A stretch of 64,000 bases of DNA from Mycoplana dimorpha (lineage in GTDB: Bacteria > Pseudomonadota > Alphaproteobacteria > Rhizobiales > Rhizobiaceae): positions 496,001-560,000 of the forward strand of contig NZ_PZZZ01000002.1 of assembly GCF_003046475.1 (NCBI RefSeq), written 5' to 3'. The position numbers and the translations under genes were made by a program. This document shows positions 1 through 8,194 of this stretch, piece by piece. Positions within the stretch are counted from its first letter, which is position 1. The number at the start of each line of letters is the position of its first letter. The notes below the pieces were generated by a model. It worked only from the letters and a program-made list of their open reading frames with translations, ran no database searches and was not told the DNA's origin.

Positions 1-1
1 G

Positions 2-1453
2 CTCTATCGTGCACGACGGCTTCCAGAGGAGGCATCGGGCATACGACGCACAGGCACCATCGAGTTGGGCGATGGAAGCACCCAGGCAATATGGGAAACA
101 CCTGGCGACGAGCATGTCGTTGTAACCCTGACCCCATGGGACGAGCCGGGTCCGGAGCAGGGTTTGTTCCCCGTGGACGAACTCACGGGGCTGTGTGGTC
201 GCTCCGAACTTTTGTTCACGCTCGAGGGCGCGGCAGCGGAGCAACGCGACGACATTGCCGTGTATGCCCTGGATCTCGACCGCTTCAAGTTTGTCAACGA
301 CACGCTGGGGCATCCCATCGGCGATGCCCTTCTCAAGGCCGTTGCCAAGCGCTTGCGCGGCGCTTGCCGGCAGGACGACCTCATTGCGCGGGTGGGCGGC
401 GATGAATTCATCATCGTCCAGACGAATGTCAGCGACGTTAACGAAGCGATCAGACTAGCCGAAAGGCTGGTCGATCTTATCGGTCGCACGTATTTGCTCA
501 GCGGTCATTCGGTGAATGTCGGCGTGAGCGTCGGCATCGCCTTTTCGGGAAACGACGCGCGAGATCCCGAGAGGCTGCTTCAGAACGCGGACCTCGCGCT
601 TTATCGTGCAAAGAACGACGGGCGCGGCCGTTACGCCTTGTTCGACCCGGAACTGCACGAGAAGATGCAGCGGCGGCGGGCTCTGGAAATTGATCTGCGC
701 AGGGCGCTTGCCTTCAGGCAGTTCGTGCTTGTTTATCAGCCTCAGGTCGATCTCGTCAGGAACCGTGTAACCGGATTTGAGGCGCTCATCCGGTGGCACC
801 ATCCCGAGCGGGGCGTGGTGTCGCCGTTGGAATTCATTCCGCTGGCCGAAGAGATCGGGTTGATCACGCAGATCGGCGAATGGGTTCTGCGAACCGCATG
901 TAAGGACGCGGCCGGATGGCCGGACGACCTGTCGGTCTCGGTGAATGTGTCCCCTGTGCAATTCAGAGGCGGCAACCTGGGCGACATCGTCGTGTCCGCC
1001 TTGGGAGGTGCTGGCTTGCCGGCGCATCGTCTTGAGCTGGAAATCACCGAAAGCGCACTTCTGAATTACACCGACGAAGTTCTTGCCACCCTGAAGTCCG
1101 TCAAGGCGCTCGGGGTCCAGGTGTCTATGGATGACTTCGGGACCGGCTATTCCTCGCTCAGCTACCTGCAGAAATTTCCCTTCGACAAGATCAAGATCGA
1201 CCAGTCGTTTATTCGCGGCGCGGACAGCCGGCTGGAATGTCAGGCTGTACTCCGAGCCGTTGCCGGTCTCGGCATGAGCCTCGGCATGAAGACGATCGCC
1301 GAGGGCGTGGAGACAGAAGAACAGTTGGAACGGGTGCGAGCCGAAGGATGCACTTCCGTGCAGGGCTATTTTACCGGCAGGCCCATCGCCGAGATCGACA
1401 TCGACGCATTCTTGAGCTCGTGGAACCGCCAAAAGGAGGCTGGCAATGAGTAG
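2..1453 (+). CDS. GGDEF-EAL c-di-GMP enzyme (5' end outside window)
   Basis: The reading frame is open from the window edge, so the N-terminus is missing; a TTG at 65 is in frame but is probably internal. The 483 visible residues hold a GGDEF domain (motif GGDEF, bases 395-409) and then an EAL domain (EAL, bases 779-787; DDFGTGYSS and KIDQSFI downstream). Both signature motifs are intact. An RxxD inhibitory site (RQDD) sits five residues before GGDEF. Such proteins make and/or hydrolyse cyclic di-GMP, controlling motility, biofilm and polysaccharide; which activity dominates cannot be read from sequence. The stop codon overlaps the following BLUF gene by 8 bp, so the two are probably translated together and light may regulate this enzyme. 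Domain assignment is very safe; the input domain is unknown. Confidence 0.93.
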   Translation, partial: LYRARRLPEEASGIRRTGTIELGDGSTQAIWETPGDEHVVVTLTPWDEPGPEQGLFPVDELTGLCGRSELLFTLEGAAAEQRDDIAVYALDLDRFKFVNDTLGHPIGDALLKAVAKRLRGACRQDDLIARVGGDEFIIVQTNVSDVNEAIRLAERLVDLIGRTYLLSGHSVNVGVSVGIAFSGNDARDPERLLQNADLALYRAKNDGRGRYALFDPELHEKMQRRRALEIDLRRALAFRQFVLVYQPQVDLVRNRVTGFEALIRWHHPERGVVSPLEFIPLAEEIGLITQIGEWVLRTACKDAAGWPDDLSVSVNVSPVQFRGGNLGDIVVSALGGAGLPAHRLELEITESALLNYTDEVLATLKSVKALGVQVSMDDFGTGYSSLSYLQKFPFDKIKIDQSFIRGADSRLECQAVLRAVAGLGMSLGMKTIAEGVETEEQLERVRAEGCTSVQGYFTGRPIAEIDIDAFLSSWNRQKEAGNE

Positions 1454-1892
1454 GCAACTCTATCGGCTCGTCTATTACAGCCGAAACCGGATTTCCAAGG
1501 ATGGCGACGATTTCAGGCAGGCGATCGAGGAGATCCTCGCGACCAGTCGCGACAACAATTCACGCTGCGATGTGACCGGTGCATTGATCTTCAATGCGGG
1601 TTGTTTCGGCCAGGTGCTCGAAGGGCATATTGAGGACGTCGAAGCAACCTTTGAACGGATCCAGCAGGACGAGCGTCACGGCGACGTGTCGCTTCTGGCC
1701 ATCGAGCCGATCGAGCACCGCCATTTTGCCCAATGGTCGATGGCATTGGTTACCGCTCTCCCCAGCTTTGACAGCGTCTTGACCTCGATAGGACTGCAAA
1801 GCGGGTTCGACCCCAGCAAGCTGAACGGTGACGAACTCCATTCCGTATTGCACCGGCTGCTCTTGGAAGAGGAAGCCTTCCTGGCACAATAG
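1446..1892 (+). CDS. BLUF-domain blue-light sensor protein
   Basis: This 148-residue protein is essentially a single BLUF domain, which binds FAD and senses blue light. The expected photochemical residues are present: Tyr10 (LYRLVYYS), Asn38 (RDNNS), Gln56 (FGQVLEG), and Trp97/Met99 (QWSMA). There is a short helical C-terminal tail after about residue 105. It has no output domain of its own. It starts 8 bp inside the upstream GGDEF-EAL gene, so the likely output partner is that enzyme, as in fused BLUF-EAL proteins but split into two chains. The ATG at 1446 is preceded by AAAGGAGG at about 1432-1439. Confidence 0.93.
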   Translation: MSRQLYRLVYYSRNRISKDGDDFRQAIEEILATSRDNNSRCDVTGALIFNAGCFGQVLEGHIEDVEATFERIQQDERHGDVSLLAIEPIEHRHFAQWSMALVTALPSFDSVLTSIGLQSGFDPSKLNGDELHSVLHRLLLEEEAFLAQ

Positions 1893-2126
1893 CTGGAGTT
1901 GTCGTACGGCGCGCGGTTGGGATCGAACTGCCCGGCCCAGGAGCTGAAGCTGTCCCAGCATATTCGCCCCGCGTGATGGCGCGTTGCCCTCGGCCGCTGT
2001 CCGTCCGGGCCTGCGATGATTGAAAAATCGAGAAGCTGCGCCGTCCAGCATGGCAAAAAAGCCGCTGTCTGGCGCGCTGGGACCGGGCTGAGGCAGGCAG
2101 GCAGCGCCGTCTCCGTGCACCGGCAC

Positions 2127-2155
2127 CTTGACACGTCTGCCAAACTCGTTGATGA
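2127..2155 (+). promoter_or_regulatory. Possible housekeeping promoter of tRNA-Gly
   Basis: CTTGAC at 2127-2132 matches the rhizobial sigma-70 -35 element. About 17 bp later there is only a weak -10 (TGATGA, near 2150-2155). Transcription would start about 10 bp before the tRNA. The -10 match is poor, so this is tentative. Confidence 0.35.
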
Positions 2156-2172
2156 CTCCAGCGGCTCCATCA

Positions 2173-2246
2173 GCGGGTATGATGTAATGGTAGCCTGTCA
2201 GCTTCCCAAGCTGAACGCGCGGGTTCGATTCCCGCTACCCGCTCCA
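2173..2246 (+). tRNA. tRNA-Gly (anticodon CCC)
   Basis: A 74-base cloverleaf can be folded. The acceptor stem GCGGGTA (2173-2179) pairs with TACCCGC (2236-2242), followed by a T discriminator and an encoded CCA. The anticodon stem TCAGC/GCTGA encloses the loop TTCCCAA with anticodon CCC. The T-arm GCGGG-TTCGATT-CCCGC is perfect. It decodes GGG. A predicted ORF overlapping it is spurious. Confidence 0.97.
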
Positions 2247-2455
2247 ATTCTTACTCCTATAACCGTTTTCGATCGAGCGAGGCTCTGCAACGCGGCGTCA
2301 GTGGCCGTGAGATCGACGATCGGCTCCGGCGAAGATAAATCCCCAAATAAGCTTCGAGCACCTGGTCGAAGAACTTCAGCACTGCCGAACGAGGTGCCGG
2401 CTCTTTGTTGCTGACCGCCAGGCATGCCGTCCCGCCGGTTTGACCGGCTTCCCAT

Positions 2456-2485
2456 TGAACCGATCGCCAGCCTCCAACGTAACAG
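2456..2485 (+). promoter_or_regulatory. RpoE-type promoter candidate for the SDR gene
   Basis: TGAACC (2456-2461), an 18-bp spacer and TAACAG (2480-2485) match, with one -35 change, the TGATCC-N18-TA(T/A)C pattern seen at three other sites in this cluster. Initiation near 2492 would give a leader of about 25 bases before the ATG at 2517 and would exclude the upstream in-frame ATGs. Confidence 0.5.
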
Positions 2486-2516
2486 GAGGATGGCAAGGAC
2501 GTTGCGGGGAACGAAC

Positions 2517-3323
2517 ATGCACGAAAACAGGAACATGGATAAGCGCGCGCGGGCCGGTGCTGCACCCGAAGGGGTCGCGTGGGTCACCGGCGCCGGTTCT
2601 GGCATCGGCCGCGCCCTGGCGATCCGGCTCGCCCGCGAGGGTTGGAATGTCGCGGCGAGCGCGCGCACTGCCGGTGACCTCGTCACGCTTGCCGCCGAAT
2701 CCCCCGGCCGCATCCGTGCCTTCCCGCTCGACGTGACGGATGCGGAGGCGGTGCGAAAGACCGTCTCCGGTATTGAGCAGGATCTCGGGCCGCTCGATCT
2801 TGCCGTCTTGAATGCGGGCACTTACGCGCGCGACTCCGCAGCTGATTTCGACGCGGCCGCCTTCCGCGCCACCATCGAGGTCAACCTGATGGGGGCCGTC
2901 CACTGCCTGGCCGCGCTGATGCCGGGCATGATGGCGCGCGGTTCGGGACACATTGCCGTCGTCTCCTCGGTTGCCGGTTATGTCGGCCTGCCCGGCGCCG
3001 CCGCCTATGGTGCGTCCAAGGCGGCGCTCATCAACATGTGCGAGGCGCTTCATCCCGAACTCACCGCCCGCGACGTCCGCCTCAGCCTCATCAATCCGGG
3101 CTTCGTCGATACGCCGCTGACGCGGAAGAACGACTTTCCGATGCCGTTTCTGATTTCAGCCGAGGCTGCCGTCGATTACATTATGGCCGGCCTGAAGAGG
3201 CAGCGCTTCGAGATCGCCTTTCCCTGGAAGATGGTCCTGTCGATGAAGTTCCTGGCGGCACTGCCTGCAAGGCTGCGCCTTGCCGCGACGCGCCGCCTTG
3301 TTCGCGGCCGACCGCAGCCCTAG
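2517..3323 (+). CDS. Short-chain dehydrogenase/reductase in the RpoE-ChrR cluster
   Basis: A 268-residue NAD(P)-dependent SDR. The Rossmann motif TGAGSGIGRAL is near residue 20, there is an NAG stretch, and the catalytic triad is Ser (VSSVAG) with Tyr-x3-Lys (YGASK). The substrate is unknown. The ATG at 2517 is chosen because a candidate RpoE-type promoter ends at 2485; an open frame runs back to 2424 but would precede the predicted transcription start. An ATG at 2535 is also possible. It converges with the Cfa-like gene, their stop codons overlapping by 4 bp. Related SDR genes accompany Cfa-like and FAD genes in other alphaproteobacterial RpoE-ChrR clusters, suggesting a role in modifying or detoxifying oxidised lipids, which is inference. 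Confidence 0.88.
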   Translation: MHENRNMDKRARAGAAPEGVAWVTGAGSGIGRALAIRLAREGWNVAASARTAGDLVTLAAESPGRIRAFPLDVTDAEAVRKTVSGIEQDLGPLDLAVLNAGTYARDSAADFDAAAFRATIEVNLMGAVHCLAALMPGMMARGSGHIAVVSSVAGYVGLPGAAAYGASKAALINMCEALHPELTARDVRLSLINPGFVDTPLTRKNDFPMPFLISAEAAVDYIMAGLKRQRFEIAFPWKMVLSMKFLAALPARLRLAATRRLVRGRPQP

Positions 3324-4540
3324 CCCTCAGGCGCCAGCTGAAACTGGCAGACATCGATCGTTCCATGGCGAAAGCCTGTCGCGCAGTAGTGCAGGTAATA
3401 GCGCCACATCCGCTTGAAGCGTGCGTCGAAGCCAAGTGCCTCGATGCGATGCCAGGCGGCGACGAAGGCCCGGTCCCAGGCAAGCAGCGTCCTTTCGTAA
3501 TCGGCCCCGAAGAATTTCCGCTCCAGCACCTTCAGCCCGCGCTCGGTCGCCGCGGCGGCGAAGGCTGTCGGCGAGGGCAGCATGCCACCGGGGAAGATGT
3601 AGGTCTGGATGAAGTCGGCGTTGCGACGGTAGTTGTCGAAACGCTCTTCGGCGATGGTGATGGACTGGACCATGGCGCGGCCGCCCGGCTTCAGCAGGGC
3701 CCGAAGTGCATCGAAATAGGTCGGCCAGTTTTCCTCGCCGACAGCCTCGAACATCTCGATCGAGACGATCTTGTCGAACCGGCCCACGCAGTCGCGGTAG
3801 TCCTGCAGCCTGATTTCCACCCTATCCGAAAGACCGGCGGCGGCGAGGCGCTCCCGCGCGAACCCGGCCTGCTCACGCGACAGGGTCAGGGCGGTTATCC
3901 GGCACCCCGCCTCGGTCGCCGCGTATTCGGCAAAGCCGCCCCAGCCGCAGCCGATTTCCAGCACGTGATCCTTCGGGCCGAGCTCCAGCGCCTCGACGAT
4001 CCGCGCATATTTGGCCCGCTGCGCCTCGGCCAGGGTCAGGTCGTCGCGGTGGAACATCGCGGACGAATAGGTCATCGTCTCGTCGAGCCAGAGCCGATAG
4101 AAATCGTTGCCGAGATCGTAGTGGAAGGCGATGTTGCGACGGCTGCCGGCGCGCGTGTTGGCACGGAGCCGATGCTTCAGGAACGCGACAAGCCTGGCGA
4201 GGCCCGGGGCGTTAAGGACGGCGGCAAGCGCCGCCTCGTTAGCAAGGCCCAGTTGCAGCACCGCACCGAGATCGGGGCTGTCCCAGTCGCCATCGATATA
4301 GGCGCGGGCAAAGCCCAGGCTGCCGCCGGTTGCCAACTTCCATACCAGCCTGCCCGACCGCACGTGGATGATTGCGGACGGACCGGGCAGCGCTCCCTGC
4401 GCATGATGCGCGCTGCCGTCCGGGAAACGGATGGCGAGTTGGCCCGCGACGATCCGGTCGGCCCAGGCGCAAAGCGAACGCGCCCACAGTGGTCGGCGGA
4501 GCCTCCTCGTGGCGACCGACTTTCCTTCAACGTTGCTCAT
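3320..4540 (-). CDS. Cyclopropane-fatty-acid-synthase-like SAM methyltransferase
   Basis: A 406-residue member of the Cfa/mycolic acid methyltransferase family, which methylates acyl-chain double bonds in membrane phospholipids using S-adenosylmethionine. The SAM motif EIGCGWGGFAEYAA, LQDYRD, EMFEAVG and the C-terminal GADYERTL-AW region are clear. Compared from memory with E. coli Cfa, the bicarbonate-site Cys (YSCAYW) reads Ser here (YSSAMF) and the site His (HTIG) reads Gln (QSIT), while the Glu and Tyr are kept. That argues for a variant reaction such as methylation without ring closure. It is third in an operon after the FAD protein and DUF1365, overlapping the latter by 14 bp, and is probably induced by RpoE. 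Confidence 0.9.
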   Translation of the reverse strand: MSNVEGKSVATRRLRRPLWARSLCAWADRIVAGQLAIRFPDGSAHHAQGALPGPSAIIHVRSGRLVWKLATGGSLGFARAYIDGDWDSPDLGAVLQLGLANEAALAAVLNAPGLARLVAFLKHRLRANTRAGSRRNIAFHYDLGNDFYRLWLDETMTYSSAMFHRDDLTLAEAQRAKYARIVEALELGPKDHVLEIGCGWGGFAEYAATEAGCRITALTLSREQAGFARERLAAAGLSDRVEIRLQDYRDCVGRFDKIVSIEMFEAVGEENWPTYFDALRALLKPGGRAMVQSITIAEERFDNYRRNADFIQTYIFPGGMLPSPTAFAAAATERGLKVLERKFFGADYERTLLAWDRAFVAAWHRIEALGFDARFKRMWRYYLHYCATGFRHGTIDVCQFQLAPEG

Positions 4541-5336
4541 AGATGGTATGGTCCTGAAATTTCCCCGCCACGATGGTCGTGGCGACCCTGCTGGCTGCGG
4601 CGCGATGGCGGTGGACGGGAATGCCCTTGCGCCAGATCCGCAGCGCCTCCCAGTGAATGCCCGCCGTCACCTTGAGCGTCATCAGCGGGTATCGGATCAG
4701 CGCCCGCAGAAGCGCGCGGTCCGACAACGCTTCCCGCCGGCCGGAGAAAGAGGCGACGAGAACCCGACCGTCCGCGTCCGATTCATCGATGCGCAGCAGC
4801 ACCCTGTCGTCCGGCGGCTCGATGTGAAAACGGTAGAAGCATGCCATCGGCATGAAGGGCGAGACGTAGAGTTCCTTGGCGCAGCCCTGTCGCACCGGCC
4901 CCTTCGCGCCGTGCTCGACCGGGATGACATAGGTGTGGCGCTCGCCGAAAGTATTGCAGACCTCGTAGAGCATCGCCCGCAGCTCGCCGTCCGGGGCGTA
5001 GCAAAAGTAGACCGTCAGCGGATTGAAGACGTAGCCAAGGATGCGTGGATAGCAGAGCACGCGGATGCTCATGCCCGGCTCCAGCCTGCCGGCTTGCCGC
5101 AGGCGCGCCTCGACCCAGGCCCGCAACCCGCCTGGGCTGCCGTCGCCGTGGTCGGCGTCCCAGAAGCTCAGCATGGCCCGGCGGTTATACCCGAACAGCC
5201 GCGAGGTCGCGCTCAGCACGTCCAATTCGTCAAGATCGAGCAGCATCGAAAAGACGCGGTAGCGGAGCCTGTGACGGCGCGGCCGAACGCGCATGTGCAT
5301 GACCTCGCCGAGAAACAGCGCCGACTGTCCGGTCAT
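4527..5336 (-). CDS. DUF1365 protein
   Basis: A 269-residue DUF1365 protein, recognised by SALFLGEVMHMRVRP-type N-terminal residues and the central YPRILGYVFNPLTVYFCY stretch. The family has no settled biochemistry but is repeatedly found between an FAD-dependent amine-oxidase-like protein and a Cfa-like methyltransferase, pointing to a shared lipid-modification pathway. The start at 5336 forms an ATGA overlap with the upstream FAD gene; an open frame extends further but would lie inside that gene. It overlaps the following Cfa gene by 14 bp, so all three are probably translationally coupled. Confidence 0.9.
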   Translation of the reverse strand: MTGQSALFLGEVMHMRVRPRRHRLRYRVFSMLLDLDELDVLSATSRLFGYNRRAMLSFWDADHGDGSPGGLRAWVEARLRQAGRLEPGMSIRVLCYPRILGYVFNPLTVYFCYAPDGELRAMLYEVCNTFGERHTYVIPVEHGAKGPVRQGCAKELYVSPFMPMACFYRFHIEPPDDRVLLRIDESDADGRVLVASFSGRREALSDRALLRALIRYPLMTLKVTAGIHWEALRIWRKGIPVHRHRAAASRVATTIVAGKFQDHTIYEQR

Positions 5337-6691
5337 TCCGCCGCCTCCAATCGGGGCGGGAGCGCGATCCGGCCGGATTCGTCGCGCAACCGCCATGGCC
5401 GCCGCACGTCGGCGACGCTCTCGGCGGCGGCAAGCCCGGATTGCAAGCCGTCCTCATGGAAGCCGAACCCGAAGTAAGCGCCACAGAACCATGTGTTGCG
5501 CCGGCCCTGCAACCGCCATAGCTGCTGCTGCGCATCGAGTGCTCGCTGGTCGAATAGCGGATGGGTGTAGCGATAGCTTCCGACGACCTTTTTATCCGCG
5601 ATCGCGCGGGTGGGATTAAGCGTGACGAACAGCGGATGGCGCCTGTCGAGGTTCTGCAAACGGTTCATCCAGTAGGTCACGCACAGGGGCTGGACGCCTT
5701 CGTCGCCGCTTTCGCCGATATAGTTCCAGCTCGACCAGACACGCCGACGCCTCGGCATCAGGTTCTCGTCGGAATGCAGCACGGCCAGGTTGTCCGTGTA
5801 GCGGAAGGCGCCGAGCAGGTCGCGCTCCTCATGATCGGCATCGGTCAGCAGGCCGAGCGCCTGGTCGGCGTGCGTGGCAATGACGACATCGGTAAACGTA
5901 TCGTCATTTCCTCTCATGTCCGTCACGACGACGCGGCCGTTCTTCCGCGAGATGCTGCGGACCCCGACACCGGCACGGACACCTTCGATGAAGCTCGCGC
6001 TCAGGCGGTGGACATATTCCTGGCTGCCGCCAAGAACGGTTCGCCATTTCGGTCGGCCGGCGAGGCTGAGCAGGCCGTGGCTGGCAAAGAACCGGACAAA
6101 GGCAAGCAGCGGATAGGCGCGCATCTCGCGCGCCGTGGTCGACCAGATCGCCGCCCCCATCGGCATGAGGTGATCCTCGATGAAGGCCGGCGCATAATCG
6201 TTGCGGTCGAGATATTCGCCCAAGGTGACCCCGTGGAGGTCCGGGCGAGCCAGCAGGGAGGGCGCCTCGCGGTAGAAGCGCAAAATGTCCCGCATCATCC
6301 GCCAGAAGCGGGGCCGGATGACATTGCCCCGCTGGCCGATCAGACCGTTCAGTCCCGAGCCGGAATATTCGAGCTTGCCGCCCTCGAGCGAGGCGGCGAA
6401 GGACATGTCGGAAGCGGCCGTCGGCACCCCTGTTTCCTTGAACAGGGCTACCAGGTTTGGATAGTTGCGCTCGTTATAGACGATAAAGCCGGTATCGACG
6501 GGGATCACTCCGTCGTCCGTCGGCACCATGACGGTATTCGAGTGGCCACCGAGGCGCCCGTCAATTTCGTAAAGCGTGACACTGAGCTTGCGGCTTAGCA
6601 GCCAGGCCGCCGAAAGACCCGAGATCCCCGATCCGACCACCGCCACACGGCGCGCATGGTCAGGCAACTCCCTGCTGGAATGAATTTGCAC
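5333..6691 (-). CDS. FAD-dependent amine-oxidase-like oxidoreductase
   Basis: A 452-residue flavoprotein. The dinucleotide-binding motif VVGSGISGLSAAW lies near residue 15, followed by an acidic end-of-beta-2 region (YEIDGRLGGHSNT), the typical start of the NAD(P)-binding/FAD amine oxidase family. A GTG start at 6691 is preferred: it has GGAGAGG a few bases upstream, whereas the longer ATG frame would cross the promoter. It is the first gene of the FAD-DUF1365-Cfa operon and is divergent from rpoE. Homologues in Rhodobacter RpoE regulons have been linked to unusual (furan or branched) fatty acid synthesis. A desaturase/dehydrogenase role on methylated acyl chains is the best guess but is inference. 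Confidence 0.88.
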   Translation of the reverse strand: MQIHSSRELPDHARRVAVVGSGISGLSAAWLLSRKLSVTLYEIDGRLGGHSNTVMVPTDDGVIPVDTGFIVYNERNYPNLVALFKETGVPTAASDMSFAASLEGGKLEYSGSGLNGLIGQRGNVIRPRFWRMMRDILRFYREAPSLLARPDLHGVTLGEYLDRNDYAPAFIEDHLMPMGAAIWSTTAREMRAYPLLAFVRFFASHGLLSLAGRPKWRTVLGGSQEYVHRLSASFIEGVRAGVGVRSISRKNGRVVVTDMRGNDDTFTDVVIATHADQALGLLTDADHEERDLLGAFRYTDNLAVLHSDENLMPRRRRVWSSWNYIGESGDEGVQPLCVTYWMNRLQNLDRRHPLFVTLNPTRAIADKKVVGSYRYTHPLFDQRALDAQQQLWRLQGRRNTWFCGAYFGFGFHEDGLQSGLAAAESVADVRRPWRLRDESGRIALPPRLEAAE

Positions 6692-6724
6692 TATGCCTCT
6701 CCGATCCTGTAACGGCGTTGATCG

Positions 6725-6754
6725 TTGATACGCAGCCCAGGGTGTAGCGGATCG
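6725..6754 (-). promoter_or_regulatory. RpoE-type promoter candidate for the FAD-DUF1365-cfa operon
   Basis: On the minus strand CGATCC (6754-6749), 18 bp, then TATCAA (6730-6725). This mirrors the rpoE promoter lying 27 bp away on the other strand. Initiation near 6718 leaves about 27 bases before the GTG at 6691. Confidence 0.6.
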
Positions 6755-6780
6755 GTGGAGGTCGAAATTTGGTGTACCGG

Positions 6781-6810
6781 TGATCCGGTATCTGACTCGT
6801 GGCGTATCTC
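6781..6810 (+). promoter_or_regulatory. RpoE autoregulatory promoter candidate
   Basis: TGATCC (6781-6786), an 18-bp spacer and TATCTC (6805-6810). TGATCC is the -35 element known for alphaproteobacterial RpoE controlled by ChrR. It would transcribe rpoE-chrR with a leader of roughly 90 bases. Confidence 0.65.
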
Positions 6811-6910
6811 CGGCATGAACACAATCGTTCCCCTGAGCGCGCCGGCGTGGAAGAATCGTCATATAGTGGGGCATTGGCGCTGCGCGCCGTTGCGTAGCGA
6901 AGTGGGAACA

Positions 6911-7495
6911 ATGGGTATGGGCCGCGAGACTGATGCCGGCACAGGTGCTGACATGCGCGAACTTCTCTGCGCGGTGGGCTCACGGCGCGACATCGACGCC
7001 TACGAGGTTCTCTTCCGCCACTTTGCACCCCGCGTGAAGGCGTACATGGCGCGGATGGGCGGCGACAGTCAGCTGGCCGAAGAACTGATGCAGGAGACAA
7101 TGATCGCCGTCTGGAACAAGGCAGACCGGTTCGATCCGTCGAAAGGCGCGGCCTCGACCTGGATCTTCACCATTGCCCGAAACCTCCGCATTGATGCGTT
7201 TCGACGTGAAAAGCGCCCCGAATTCGATCCCAGCGATCCTGCCTTCGTGCCCGACGACATGGCCCCGGCCGATGCCGAGCTCGATGCCCGCGAGGCCTCC
7301 GAGCAACTGCACGAAGCCATCGCTGCCCTGCCGGAGGAGCAGGCGGCGCTGCTGAAATTGTCCTTTTTCGAAGACCAGTCGCACAGTGCGATCGCGGCGC
7401 GCCTCAACCTTCCGCTCGGGACGGTCAAGTCGCGCATGCGGCTCGCCTTCGACAAGTTGCGGGCCGCGCTCGCCCGTTCGGGAGACCTATTGTGA
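6911..7495 (+). CDS. rpoE: ECF sigma factor RpoE (ChrR-controlled)
   Basis: A 194-residue group-IV sigma factor. Region 2 (LAEELMQETMIAVWNKADRF, then STWIFTIARNLRIDAFRR) is near residues 55-95, and region 4 (LPEEQAALLKLSFFEDQSHS-IAARLNLPLGTVKSRMRLA) lies at the C-terminus. Its GTGA overlap with a gene encoding an unmistakable ChrR anti-sigma factor identifies it as the singlet-oxygen-type RpoE. The start is ATG 6911 or ATG 6917; the open frame back to 6725 contains the promoter. It probably directs its own transcription and that of the surrounding genes. Confidence 0.95.
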   Translation: MGMGRETDAGTGADMRELLCAVGSRRDIDAYEVLFRHFAPRVKAYMARMGGDSQLAEELMQETMIAVWNKADRFDPSKGAASTWIFTIARNLRIDAFRREKRPEFDPSDPAFVPDDMAPADAELDAREASEQLHEAIAALPEEQAALLKLSFFEDQSHSAIAARLNLPLGTVKSRMRLAFDKLRAALARSGDLL

Positions 7496-8157
7496 CCATC
7501 CGTCACCATGTCAGCGACGACCTGCTCTTGAGCTATGCGGCCGGCAGCCTTGCCGAAGGCTGGAGCATAGCGGTTGCCACGCACCTTGCCCTCTGCCCCG
7601 CCTGCCGCCGCCGCCTGGCCCTGGCCGAAAGCATCGGCGGCGAGCTGCTCGAGACCGAAACCCTTGCCGACCATGGTTCCGTCGATGACGCCTGGGCCAG
7701 CGTGCGGAGACGCCTTCAGCAGCCCATGAAGCCCTCGGCACCCGCGCGCGAAACGCCGCCCGCACGCCAACCCGGCGGCTTGCCGGAGCCGCTCCGCTCC
7801 TACGTCGGCGGCGACATCGAGACGCTCGCATGGCGGTCGCTCGGCCGCGGCGCCTACCACATACCGATCAGGACCGCGGATCGCGAGACCAAGGTGCGCT
7901 TGCTGCGGATCCCGGCGGGCAAGCCGGTGCCGGAGCACAGCCATGGCGGCCGCGAGCTGACCCTGGTGCTCAGCGGCAGCTTTGTGGACGGTGACGAAAT
8001 CTTCGCGCGCGGCGACCTTGAGGACGCGGACGCAAGCCTGACGCACCAGCCTGTCGCCACGCCCGAGACCGACTGCATCTGTCTTGCGGTGACGGACGCG
8101 CCGCTGAGATTCCGCAGTTGGGCTGTGCGGGCGATCCAGCCATTCCTGGGGATTTGA
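7492..8157 (+). CDS. chrR: Anti-sigma factor ChrR (zinc ASD plus cupin)
   Basis: A 221-residue ChrR. The N-terminal zinc anti-sigma domain has ligands His6, His31, Cys35 and Cys38 (HLALCPAC), the same numbering as Rhodobacter sphaeroides ChrR. The C-terminal cupin-like domain keeps the second metal set His149, His151, Glu155 and His185, the R. sphaeroides set shifted by eight. This protein should sequester RpoE and release it on singlet oxygen or organic peroxide stress. The GTG start lies inside the rpoE stop codon (GTGA), implying coupled synthesis. All ligands being present argues for a working sensor. Confidence 0.96.
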   Translation: MTIRHHVSDDLLLSYAAGSLAEGWSIAVATHLALCPACRRRLALAESIGGELLETETLADHGSVDDAWASVRRRLQQPMKPSAPARETPPARQPGGLPEPLRSYVGGDIETLAWRSLGRGAYHIPIRTADRETKVRLLRIPAGKPVPEHSHGGRELTLVLSGSFVDGDEIFARGDLEDADASLTHQPVATPETDCICLAVTDAPLRFRSWAVRAIQPFLGI

Positions 8158-8194
8158 GCGGGCGCCCTCGCCCTTTAGAGCGCCGAGAGCATCG

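Noticed and set aside
2016-2414. 132-codon ORF over the tRNA-Gly gene
   Set aside because: It runs through the tRNA and intergenic DNA and has no protein-like features.
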